Assembly (NCBI GenBank): GCA_025464545.1
Contig: JAODMA010000380.1
Span: forward strand, 1-7,074
Source: Arthrobacter sp.
GTDB lineage: Bacteria > Actinomycetota > Actinomycetes > Actinomycetales > Micrococcaceae
Direction: 5' to 3'
DNA: 7,074 bases
A model generated the notes under the pieces. That model worked only from the letters and a program-made list of their open reading frames with translations, was not told where the DNA came from and made no database searches. This document shows positions 1-5,593 of the stretch, in pieces. Every line of letters begins with the position of its first letter. Within the stretch, counting starts at the first letter, position 1. The translations under genes were made by a program, and so were the position numbers.

Positions 1-1332
1 CCCCTGCCGCTTGAGCAGAACCAGCACGCTGATACCCTGATCCACGGAGCCGACGGCGGTTCCGAGGTGCGACGCTCGGTCCTGCCGGGTGGCGTCCGGG
101 TGTTGACCGAGGCGATGCCCGGCCAGCGTTCGGCCACCATCGGGTTCTGGGTCGGTGTCGGCTCCCGCGACGAGGCTCCGGGCCAGCACGGCTCCACGCA
201 CTTCCTGGAGCACCTGCTGTTCAAGGGCACCAGGCGCCGCACCGCCATGGAGATCGCCTCGGCCTTTGACGAAGTCGGCGGGGAATCCAACGCCGCCACC
301 GCGAAGGAAAGCACCTGCTATTTCGCCCGGGTGCTGGATACTGACCTGCCCATGGCGATCGACGTCATCGCGGACATGATCACCGGCGCCGTCCTCGACC
401 CCCAGGAGATGGAACAGGAACGGGACGTCATCCTCGAGGAAATCGCGATGGACAGCGACGACCCCACCGACGTCGCGCACGAACACTTCGTCGCGGCGGT
501 CCTCGGAACGCACCCGCTGGGACGCCCGATCGGCGGCACCCCCGACGCCATCCGCGCCGTCGCCCGCGACTCTGTCTGGGACCACTACCGCCGCTATTAC
601 CGTCCCGATGAGCTGGTCATCACCGCCGCCGGGGGACTGGACCACGATGTCGTCTGCGGGCTCGTGGTCGACGCCCTGCACTCCGCCGGCTGGAGCCTGG
701 CACCCGATGCCTCGCCGGTCCAGCGCCGCTCCACCGAGCGCGCCGACATCACCGGCACCGCCGGGCTGCACGTGGTCAAGCGCCCCGTCGAGCAGGCCAA
801 CATCATCATGGGCTGCCCCACGATCGTCGCCACCGACGACCGCCGCTTTGTGATGAGCGTGCTCAACGCAGTGCTCGGCGGCGGCATGTCCTCCCGGCTG
901 TTCCAGGAAGTACGGGAGAAGCGTGGCCTGGTCTACTCGACCTACTCCTTCGCGTCCTCCTACGCCGACGCCGGATACTTCGGCATGTACGCCGGCTGCA
1001 CGCCGTCGAAAGTCCGGCAGGTGCTGGAGCTTCTCGGCGCCGAACTGGACAAGCTCGCCGAAGGCGGCATTTCGGACGACGAACTCCGCAAGGCCGAGGG
1101 TCAGCTGTGCGGCGGCATCGTGCTGGCGCTGGAGGACACCGGCTCCCGGATGTCCCGGCTCGGCCGCGCTGAACTGGTGTCCGGCGAATACCAGGACATC
1201 GACGAGACGCTGCGCCAGATCAAGGCTGTGACTGCGGCCGATGTCCAGGAGCTTGCCCGCGAGCTGGCGGCCGCCCCGCGGACCATCACCGTCGTGGGGC
1301 CCTTTGAGGAGACCGAGACCTTCGGTCTCTGA
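1..1332 (+). CDS. M16 family zinc metallopeptidase (pitrilysin/processing-peptidase type), 5'-partial
   Basis: This is a zinc-dependent endopeptidase of the M16 family, probably cytoplasmic; its substrate cannot be told from sequence. Numbering from the GTG at 67, the inverted zinc motif HFLEH lies at residues 45-49 (bases 199-213), and the distal glutamate region ERDVILEEI at 118-126 supplies the third ligand. The C-terminal half carries the family signature SSRLFQEVREKRGLVYS, around residues 275-292. All catalytic residues are present, and about 420 residues is normal for the single-chain bacterial form. The frame is open from base 1 through the GTG at 67 (PLPLEQNQHADTLIHGADGG and on), has no stop, and the GTG has no convincing Shine-Dalgarno sequence. 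I therefore take the real start to be left of the window. In many actinobacteria this gene follows pnp (polynucleotide phosphorylase), which would fit an upstream operon partner, but that is not visible here. Family assignment is firm; the exact role is not. Confidence 0.93.
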   Translation, partial: PLPLEQNQHADTLIHGADGGSEVRRSVLPGGVRVLTEAMPGQRSATIGFWVGVGSRDEAPGQHGSTHFLEHLLFKGTRRRTAMEIASAFDEVGGESNAATAKESTCYFARVLDTDLPMAIDVIADMITGAVLDPQEMEQERDVILEEIAMDSDDPTDVAHEHFVAAVLGTHPLGRPIGGTPDAIRAVARDSVWDHYRRYYRPDELVITAAGGLDHDVVCGLVVDALHSAGWSLAPDASPVQRRSTERADITGTAGLHVVKRPVEQANIIMGCPTIVATDDRRFVMSVLNAVLGGGMSSRLFQEVREKRGLVYSTYSFASSYADAGYFGMYAGCTPSKVRQVLELLGAELDKLAEGGISDDELRKAEGQLCGGIVLALEDTGSRMSRLGRAELVSGEYQDIDETLRQIKAVTAADVQELARELAAAPRTITVVGPFEETETFGL

Positions 1333-1368
1333 GCGGAACGCCAACGGTGGACCGCTGAACTGCGGCTT

Positions 1369-1407
1369 CCGCGGGGCCGGGACCTAGACACCCCGGCGGC
1401 GCCGCGG
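1369..1407 (+). terminator. Possible GC-rich hairpin after the M16 peptidase gene
   Basis: GCCGGG (1376-1381) pairs with CCCGGC (1392-1397) around a 10-base loop. CCGCGG (1369-1374) can pair with CCGCGG (1402-1407) outside it, leaving a small asymmetric bulge. There is no T-run afterwards, so it would be an actinobacterial-style hairpin rather than a classic intrinsic terminator. The position, 37 bases after the stop and ahead of the next gene, fits. In GC-rich DNA such pairing also arises by chance. Confidence 0.3.
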
Positions 1408-1454
1408 AATGATGGAGGGCGGGCCATTCGGGAGGATCCGCCTGGAAGGAAAAC

Positions 1455-1940
1455 ATGGACCGTCCGCTGCCGGGCAGCGCACATGAGGCGCTCGAAGCTT
1501 TCCTGGGGCACTGGGCCGGCACCACGCAGTGGGAGGCCACGCCCTGGGGGCCGGCGCGCTCTGCCGAGGTCGCGATTTCCTTTGCCCGCGCCGCGGCAGG
1601 CCTGGCGGTCACCGCCAGTTACCGCCACACCGAAGCGGACGGAAGCCGTACCGAAGGCCATGGGGTGTTCACCGTGGACAAGGACCGGCCCGACACGCTC
1701 TGGTACCACGTCAACAGCCTGGGCCTTCCGCCCGAGGCGCCGGCGCGGGCCAGTTGGCACGGGGGTACCCTCACCGTCGAGCGACGGAGCGAGCGGGGCA
1801 TCGCCCGGCACACCTTCCGGGTGGGCGACGGCGTCCTGACCCACAGTGCCGGGCTCCGGCTGGGCACCGCGACCGAATTCACGCCGTTCATGACCTCGGT
1901 CTGCCGGCGCGTCCCGGAGACCGCGCCGGCCCCGGCCTGA
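1455..1940 (+). CDS. DUF1579-like small protein of unknown function, 161 aa
   Basis: The predicted protein is soluble, with no signal peptide or membrane segment. Its layout resembles DUF1579/lipocalin-like beta-barrel proteins. An N-terminal LEAFLGHWAGTTQWE is the typical 'short helix, then G-x-W-x-G' opening. Alternating beta-type stretches follow (around residues 35-50 ASYRHTEADG, 64-78 and 98-130), ending in FTPFMTSVCRRV. Members are often annotated only as hypothetical, and no catalytic residues can be named. The ATG start is well supported by GGAAGGA at 1444-1450, four bases upstream. It lies 122 bases after the peptidase gene on the same strand, so it may have its own promoter. Its stop is 8 bases from the stop of the convergent transporter gene. 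The gene is secure; the family call is moderate and the function unknown. Confidence 0.75.
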   Translation: MDRPLPGSAHEALEAFLGHWAGTTQWEATPWGPARSAEVAISFARAAAGLAVTASYRHTEADGSRTEGHGVFTVDKDRPDTLWYHVNSLGLPPEAPARASWHGGTLTVERRSERGIARHTFRVGDGVLTHSAGLRLGTATEFTPFMTSVCRRVPETAPAPA

Positions 1941-1948
1941 GCGGGGCC
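1928..1948. terminator. Candidate bidirectional terminator between convergent genes
   Basis: GGCCCCG (1928-1934) is the exact reverse complement of CGGGGCC (1942-1948), giving a 7-bp all-G/C stem with a 7-base loop. The loop contains the TGA of the rightward gene, and the stop codon of the leftward transporter (1949-1951) abuts the other arm. One hairpin thus sits at both gene ends. Neither side has a U-tract, so termination strength is uncertain; it may instead stabilise or separate the 3' ends. Confidence 0.4.
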
Positions 1949-3223
1949 CTAGGACGGCTGGGATTCCGCGTTCGGCGTGCTGGTCGCGGCGTTCGCCTGG
2001 TCGGCCGGGGGGAGCTGCCGCCGACTTGCCAACAGGAACGGCACCGCGATCAGCTCGATCACGCCGCTGATCGCCAGCGACGCCGGGTAGCCGTACACAT
2101 CGGCTGCCCGACCCAGCGCCGGCTGCACCACCACGCCACCGCTCGATCCCATCAGCGAGTCGAAGCTGAGCACGGTGGCCCGTTGCTTCGAGGGGATCAT
2201 GTCGTTCAGATAGGCCTGCCGCACCGGGGTGCCCGCCGAGGAGACCAAGGCCCAGAGGGCCAGCAGCACCAGGGCAACCCAGAACACCTGGGTGAATCCG
2301 AGCACCACCAGAATCAGGGAGCTCCCGAGGCTGCTTAGGATCATCACGGTCGTGCGCTTGCGGAAGAGGCGCCGGAGGCGGGGTGCGATCCAGCCGCCGA
2401 GCACCTCCGCGCCGGCGACGATTGCCGCCGCCAGGCCCGCCACGGAATACGCGTGCGGGTCGCCGAAAAGCTCCAGCAGGTACGGCTGAAGGGCGTAGAA
2501 CACGTAGATCCCGACGCCGGCACTGAACGGCGCGGCCAGCATCACATAGCGCACCGGAGGGTTTTTCAGACCGTTCTCGATCGACGCGGAGAGTACCGCC
2601 CGGGTCGCGCGGAGCGGATGCGTCGAGCGTTCGGGGCTGAAACCGACGTCGTGCATCAGCCAAAACGCCACCGCGAACATGGCCACCAGCACGCCCACGC
2701 GCAGCAGGAACGGCACGCCAAGGTCGGTGGCCTGCGCGATCACGCCGCCGGCGACTGAACCGCCGAGCATCGCGGCGCCGGACACCATCTGCCCGCGTCC
2801 AAGCACCGGCTCGAGCCCGCCTGCGTAGCCGGAGAAGCGCAACGCGTCGACGAGCCAGGCCTCGACCGCACCCGAAAAGAAGGTGAAGCCCAATCCGAGC
2901 AGGACCGACACCACCGCCCACGACCAGAACGGAGCGGAAAGCTGCCAGAGCAGGTAGTACAGGTAGGTCGATGCCGCGAGGGTCACCGTGCCCAGCAGGA
3001 ACGAAACGCGGCGCCCCCACCCGTCGGCAATCACTCCGGTGGGCACCTCGAACAGCACCATCCCGGCCGTGAAGAAGGCGTTGGCAGCAAAGGCCTCAAG
3101 GTTGCTGAGTCCGGCGTCCAGCAGGAAGAGGGTGTTGATTCCCCAGATGAATGAGGCCGCGAGCGTGTTGCCCAGCGTCAACGTGAGGTAGATGCGCTGA
3201 ATCTTGCGGGAGGCGGCGTTCAT
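1949..3223 (-). CDS. MFS transporter (probable 12-TM drug/solute:H+ antiporter type), 424 aa
   Basis: This is a major facilitator superfamily permease of the inner membrane; the substrate is not predictable. I place the start at the ATG at 3223 (MNAASRKIQRIYL), with GGGGACGG 7 bases upstream. A longer open frame reaches 3535, but its first 104 residues are arginine/proline-rich and unlike a transporter. From this start the length is normal for the family. Hydrophobic segments run throughout. The loop 2-3 signature (motif A) is clear at residues 63-72, G-V-I-A-D-G-W-G-R-R, with a degenerate copy in the second half at GRAADVYG (371-378). SGAVEAWLVDAL (117-128) and NDMIPSKQRATVLSFDSL (340-357) resemble a group of MFS permeases usually annotated as efflux transporters. 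The tail after residue 400 is hydrophilic. The gene stands alone on its strand: it converges with the DUF1579-like gene, and the nearest upstream minus-strand gene is about 425 bases away across gene relics. Confidence 0.9.
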   Translation of the reverse strand: MNAASRKIQRIYLTLTLGNTLAASFIWGINTLFLLDAGLSNLEAFAANAFFTAGMVLFEVPTGVIADGWGRRVSFLLGTVTLAASTYLYYLLWQLSAPFWSWAVVSVLLGLGFTFFSGAVEAWLVDALRFSGYAGGLEPVLGRGQMVSGAAMLGGSVAGGVIAQATDLGVPFLLRVGVLVAMFAVAFWLMHDVGFSPERSTHPLRATRAVLSASIENGLKNPPVRYVMLAAPFSAGVGIYVFYALQPYLLELFGDPHAYSVAGLAAAIVAGAEVLGGWIAPRLRRLFRKRTTVMILSSLGSSLILVVLGFTQVFWVALVLLALWALVSSAGTPVRQAYLNDMIPSKQRATVLSFDSLMGSSGGVVVQPALGRAADVYGYPASLAISGVIELIAVPFLLASRRQLPPADQANAATSTPNAESQPS

Positions 3224-3414
3224 CGCGCCGCCGTCCCCGCCCGTGGGAAGGGGGAGCACGTGCCCATTCTCGTCCCCCGCGCCGCCGTGCGCCACGCCTT
3301 TTCCCGATTTGGCCTGTTGCTGGACTCTCTGGCGGCGGCATCGTGCGCGCAGCTGCCGCACCGGCCGCGGACCGCCGCGCTTGGTCCCGGCGGGGTCGAA
3401 AAGTCTGTCCCGCC

Positions 3415-3480
3415 ACCGGCGAACTGCTGGTTGGCGGACCCGGCGTCTTTGCCGGCTACTTCCGGGACCCGGCTGCCTTG
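3415..3480 (+). pseudogene. Relic of an AMP-forming acyl-CoA synthetase (ANL family motif only)
   Basis: In the frame starting at 3415 the translation reads TGELLVGGPGVFAGYFRDP. This matches the conserved stretch of adenylate-forming acyl-CoA ligases, G-E-L-x-V-x-G-P-x-V-F-x-G-Y-x-x-x-P, which lies shortly before the catalytic WFRTGD-type motif. That downstream motif is absent: the frame turns into unrelated arginine-rich sequence and stops at 3508-3510. Nothing upstream in this frame resembles the ATP-binding P-loop region. A complete enzyme would be about 500 residues, so only a scrap remains. The match is short but specific; I judge it a decayed fragment rather than chance. Confidence 0.42.
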
Positions 3481-3609
3481 ACGCGTGGGCGGAGAAGTTG
3501 CCGGCGCTGACCGTCCGTGAGGTCCCGGACGTCAACCACTACACGATCGTTATGGGCCACCCGGGTGCGGCGGCGGACGCGGGCACTGTCCGGGAGGCGC
3601 TGGCCCTGT
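3480..3609 (+). pseudogene. Relic of an alpha/beta-hydrolase C-terminus
   Basis: In the frame containing bases 3498-3500 the translation includes AWAEKLPALT followed by VREVPDVNHYTIVMG and a Gly/Ala helix ending near REALAL. This resembles the end of alpha/beta-hydrolase or thioesterase-like proteins, where a conserved histidine (here in NHYT) is the catalytic base, followed by the last helix. No nucleophile elbow (G-x-S-x-G) or earlier core can be seen upstream. After about 3609 the frame continues for 70 codons of low-complexity Arg/Pro/Gly sequence antisense to the next gene. It follows the acyl-CoA ligase scrap almost directly but in another frame. The parent could have been a fused enzyme or two neighbouring genes. 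Confidence 0.42.
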
Positions 3610-3648
3610 CACAGGTGCCGAAACGGCCGCCGCGGGACGCGCGCGGCA

Positions 3649-3930
3649 TCAGAGTGCGGACTCCAGGATCCGGGTTTTCGGGGCCCCCAGAAGGGCGGGC
3701 GCGGCTTCGGGGGAGTTCCAGACCGTCGCGTGCAGTTTGGCGAGGAAGGCCTCGGCCTGCCCGGGCTGCTCGAAGTCGAGTTCGACCAGCACGGAACCCG
3801 TGTCGTCCACGGGCCGGCTGATCCGATGCGCTGTAACCCCGGACGCCGCGCGGTTCGCCGGGTCGCGGTCGAACGCCGCCTTCCACATGTCGAAATCTTT
3901 GATCCCGTGCTCGATCTGCAAGGTGAACAT
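3649..3930 (-). CDS. Small dimeric alpha/beta-barrel protein, ABM/cyclase-like, 93 aa
   Basis: The product is a short soluble protein, opening MFTLQIEHGIKDFDMWKAAFD. The pattern is a beta-strand ending in H-x-I/V, then D-F-D-x-W-x-x-x-F-D, then a central V-L-V-E-L-D-F strand and a helix ending in V-W-x-S-P-E-A. It resembles the ferredoxin-like fold of antibiotic-biosynthesis-monooxygenase and 'cyclase' family proteins, which usually form dimers. I cannot assign a substrate. Two starts compete: GTG at 3939 and ATG at 3930. AGGAGG (bases 3941-3946, read on the minus strand) is 10 bases from the ATG but only 1 base from the GTG, so I choose the ATG. The gene lies 104 bases downstream of moaD on the same strand. 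A perfect inverted repeat precedes its ribosome-binding site, and it may be separately expressed. The gene is well supported; the family is probable. Confidence 0.8.
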   Translation of the reverse strand: MFTLQIEHGIKDFDMWKAAFDRDPANRAASGVTAHRISRPVDDTGSVLVELDFEQPGQAEAFLAKLHATVWNSPEAAPALLGAPKTRILESAL

Positions 3931-3940
3931 CGCACTCACT

Positions 3941-3946
3941 CCTCCT
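3941..3946 (-). promoter_or_regulatory. Strong Shine-Dalgarno (AGGAGG) deciding the start of the ABM-like gene
   Basis: Read on the minus strand the site is AGGAGG, a consensus ribosome-binding sequence. It favours the ATG at 3930 over the in-frame GTG at 3939, which it nearly touches. The inverted repeat at 3951-3975 ends only 4 bases before it. Confidence 0.7.
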
Positions 3947-3950
3947 GGCT

Positions 3951-3975
3951 GTTGTCCCGTCGTAGCCGGGACAAC
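3951..3975. repeat. Perfect 9-bp inverted repeat ahead of the ABM-like gene (possible operator or leader hairpin)
   Basis: GTTGTCCCG (3951-3959) and CGGGACAAC (3967-3975) are exact reverse complements separated by 7 bases. The arms are not pure G/C, so chance pairing is less likely than for most palindromes in this DNA. The element sits between moaD and the ABM-like gene, directly upstream of that gene's Shine-Dalgarno sequence. It could be an operator for a dimeric repressor or, if transcribed, a hairpin that affects translation. No T-run follows it in either direction, which argues against an intrinsic terminator. Confidence 0.6.
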
Positions 3976-4011
3976 ACCACGCTAGGCCGGGCAGGGCCCT
4001 GCGCGCTACCC

Positions 4012-4047
4012 AAAAATGCGGGCGCCGGAGGAGGCTAGCCGCCGGCG
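4012..4047 (-). terminator. Weak terminator candidate after moaD
   Basis: On the minus strand CGCCGG (4047-4042) can pair with CCGGCG (4028-4023) around a 13-base loop, spanning the moaD stop codon. The sequence then reads CCCGCA followed by TTTTT (4016-4012). The T-run is unusual for this GC-rich DNA, but the 6-base gap between stem and T-run is long for a classic intrinsic terminator. If real, it would end the moaA-moaD transcript before the ABM-like gene. Confidence 0.25.
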
Positions 4048-4301
4048 AAGGGCGGCAGCACGTCCACGACGTCGTCCGGCTTCAGCGAGGCTGAATGGTT
4101 CCGGACCGCGACCTCGTTGAGCAGGAAGCTGGAGCGGGACAGGATGCGCGCCAGCGGCGGCGTCCCCGCGGGCGGATCCGGGCGCTCGACGGCGAGGATC
4201 GCTTCGAACAGCGCCGCAAGGGTGTCGCCGTCGGACAGGTCAAAACGTTCCTCTTCCACACCGGCGGCGGCGCGCGCGGCAGCGAAATAGCGTACATTCA
4301 C
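4035..4301 (-). CDS. moaD: Molybdopterin synthase sulfur-carrier subunit MoaD, 88 aa
   Basis: MoaD is the small ubiquitin-like subunit of molybdopterin synthase. Its C-terminal glycine is adenylated by MoeB-type enzymes, converted to thiocarboxylate, and donates sulfur with MoaE to turn cyclic pyranopterin monophosphate into molybdopterin. Visible support: an N-terminal beta-strand with MNVRYFAAARAAAG, the L-x-x-L-F helix near residues 28-33, the late V-A-V-R-N strand, and a C-terminal DVLPPFAGG ending in the required Gly-Gly. Its 88 residues are typical. The start is GTG at 4301; an in-frame check excludes the nearby ATG at 4297, which lies in another frame. GGAGG inside the 3' end of moaA is about 10 bases upstream, and only 6 bases separate the two genes, so they are probably translationally coupled. 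ThiS-like proteins share the fold, but the moaA neighbour favours MoaD. Confidence 0.93.
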   Translation of the reverse strand: MNVRYFAAARAAAGVEEERFDLSDGDTLAALFEAILAVERPDPPAGTPPLARILSRSSFLLNEVAVRNHSASLKPDDVVDVLPPFAGG

Positions 4302-4307
4302 GGTTTC

Positions 4308-5462
4308 TCAGCCTCCGATGGCGCTCATGCTGCGGTCCGGCTGGAGGAAGTCCGGGGCATCCAGCCCGACATGGTCCATCCCGTGGGCCCTGGGCTTGAT
4401 CCACATGGCGTCCTGCCAGCGTTCGGCCAGCTGTTCGTCGCTGGCGCCCTCGCGCAGCAGTCCCAGCAGATCCACCTCTTCCCGGGAAAACAGGCAGCTC
4501 ATGATCTTGCCCTCGGCCGTGATCCGGGTCCGGCGGCAGTCCGCACAGAACGGTTCGGTGACGGAGGCGATGATTCCCACGGTTCCGAGCACCGGCCCGG
4601 TGGCCCCGGCGGTGCCGGGCACCCGGGCCCGGACCTCGAAGCGCTCCGCCGGGGCGCCGTCGCGGTCCCGCGGATCGGTGCTGAGCACGTAGTCGACGGA
4701 GAGCAGCTCGCGGATTTCCGCGGCGGTGATCATGTTCCGCCGGGTCCAGCCGTGGTCGGCGTCGAGCGGCATCTGTTCGATGAAGCGGAGCTCGTAGCCG
4801 CGGTCCAGGGCCCAGGCCAGCAGTGCGGGGGACTCGGCATCGTTGATGCCACGCATCAATACGGCGTTGAGCTTGACGGGACCCAATCCGGCGGCCCAGG
4901 CAGCGTCGACGCCGGCGAGGACCTTATCCAGGAAGGGGCGGCGCGTGAGCTTGGTGAAGGTTTCCTCATGCAGGGAATCAAGCGAGACGTTGATCCGTGA
5001 AAGCCCCGCGGCCTTGAGCCCGGCCGCCTTCTTGTCCAGGCCGACGGCGTTGGTGGTCATGGAGATCGGGAGATCCGGGTGGGCCTGGCGGAGTGCGGAA
5101 ATGATCTCCAGCAGATCGGCCCGGACCAGCGGTTCGCCACCGGTCAGCCGGAGTTCACGCACGCCCAGCTGATCAACGCCGATCCGCACGATCCGGACAA
5201 TTTCCGCCGCGGACATGACGGCCTGCTTCGACAGCCACTCGAGACCCTCGGCCGGCATGCAGTAGGTGCAGCGCAGATTGCACTTGTCGGTCAGCGAAAG
5301 GCGCATATCGGTAGCGCGGCGCCCGAACCGGTCCACGAGTCCGGCGGGCATCCCGGCCGGGCGGCCGGGCAGCGAGGGAGTTCCGGTCGAGCCCGCACCG
5401 GAACCAACACCGGGAGAGCCGATTCCTCCACGGGGCTGGGGCATGCCAAGCTGAACACTCAT
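4308..5462 (-). CDS. moaA: GTP 3',8-cyclase MoaA (radical SAM, molybdenum cofactor step 1), 384 aa
   Basis: MoaA is the cytoplasmic radical-SAM enzyme that, with MoaC, converts GTP to cyclic pyranopterin monophosphate. The radical-SAM cluster motif is C61-x3-C65-x2-C68 (CNLRCTYC). GGEP follows at 108-111, which contacts SAM. The second, substrate-binding 4Fe-4S cluster cysteines are C306, C309 (FCADCRRTR) and C323. The protein ends in Gly-Gly, which the MoaA active site needs. Before the conserved L-V-D-R-F-G-R motif (42-48) is a roughly 40-residue Gly/Pro/Ser-rich extension not needed for catalysis. ATG at 5462 is preferred because a TAGCCT -10-like element lies exactly 6 bases upstream, suggesting a leaderless message. 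No good Shine-Dalgarno precedes it or the internal Met7. It is the first gene of a moaA-moaD unit and is divergent from a molybdoenzyme. All key residues are present. Confidence 0.97.
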   Translation of the reverse strand: MSVQLGMPQPRGGIGSPGVGSGAGSTGTPSLPGRPAGMPAGLVDRFGRRATDMRLSLTDKCNLRCTYCMPAEGLEWLSKQAVMSAAEIVRIVRIGVDQLGVRELRLTGGEPLVRADLLEIISALRQAHPDLPISMTTNAVGLDKKAAGLKAAGLSRINVSLDSLHEETFTKLTRRPFLDKVLAGVDAAWAAGLGPVKLNAVLMRGINDAESPALLAWALDRGYELRFIEQMPLDADHGWTRRNMITAAEIRELLSVDYVLSTDPRDRDGAPAERFEVRARVPGTAGATGPVLGTVGIIASVTEPFCADCRRTRITAEGKIMSCLFSREEVDLLGLLREGASDEQLAERWQDAMWIKPRAHGMDHVGLDAPDFLQPDRSMSAIGG

Positions 5463-5468
5463 AGACTC

Positions 5469-5474
5469 AGGCTA
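5469..5474 (-). promoter_or_regulatory. Putative -10 element of a leaderless moaA promoter
   Basis: On the minus strand the sequence reads TAGCCT, six bases, then the moaA ATG at 5462. This TAnnnT-plus-6 spacing is what leaderless actinobacterial promoters look like, with transcription starting at the A of ATG. A weak GTGATG stands 17 bases upstream in the -35 position. No ribosome-binding site is seen, which agrees with a leaderless start. Confidence 0.45.
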
Positions 5475-5581
5475 CGCCACCTTGAGGCCGGCATCACTCC
5501 CCGTTAAGCCCGATCCGTACTCTCGTTCCCGAATGGTCCCTCCCGGCCTGACGATGCCGTGCCGGAGCGCGCTGCCGAACC

Positions 5582-5587
5582 TATGCT
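5582..5587 (+). promoter_or_regulatory. Putative -10 element of a leaderless molybdo-oxidoreductase promoter
   Basis: TATGCT is followed by six bases (GGAGAC) and then the ATG at 5594, the same spacing as at moaA on the other strand. The GGAG at 5588-5591 is only 2 bases from the ATG and too close to act as a normal Shine-Dalgarno sequence. I see no good -35 box at the expected distance, so an activator or an extended recognition mode would be needed. Confidence 0.42.
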
Positions 5588-5593
5588 GGAGAC

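Larger units (their letters stand above)
3224..3648. other. Stretch with no intact gene; contains probable relics of other genes
   Basis: These 425 bases lie between the transporter start and the end of the small barrel protein. Open frames run through it in several phases, but the longest (3204-3821 +, 205 codons) changes character along its length. It is mostly Arg/Pro/Ser-rich translation typical of GC-rich non-coding frames, with one family-like patch. The minus-strand frame extending the transporter upstream to 3535 also looks non-coding. Two recognisable plus-strand protein fragments are listed separately. Promoter elements for the leftward transporter should be here, but I cannot pick a convincing one. 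Confidence 0.55.

Noticed and set aside
1101..3020. Very long minus-strand open frame (639 codons) overlapping the DUF1579-like gene, part of the M16 gene and the transporter
   Set aside because: Its translation is Arg/Gly/Pro-rich with no family motifs and it runs through three well-supported genes in other frames. Long antisense frames are expected in GC-rich DNA.
3224..3535. 104-residue N-terminal extension of the MFS transporter
   Set aside because: The extension is Arg/Pro/Gly-rich with no hydrophobic or signal-like segment, while the ATG at 3223 has a plausible ribosome-binding site and gives a normal family length.
3649..3939. GTG at 3939 as the start of the ABM-like gene
   Set aside because: The AGGAGG is only one base from it, too close for initiation. 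The ATG at 3930 is spaced better and begins exactly where the family-like sequence starts.
3979..3984. TAGCGT on the minus strand as a -10 box for the ABM-like gene
   Set aside because: No -35-like hexamer is found at 16-18 bases. The nearest candidate (TTGGGT, 4008-4013) is 23 bases away, so I do not call a promoter.
4095..5000. Plus-strand 301-codon open frame antisense to moaA and moaD
   Set aside because: It is fully antisense to two genes with intact catalytic motifs, and its own composition is low-complexity without recognisable domains.
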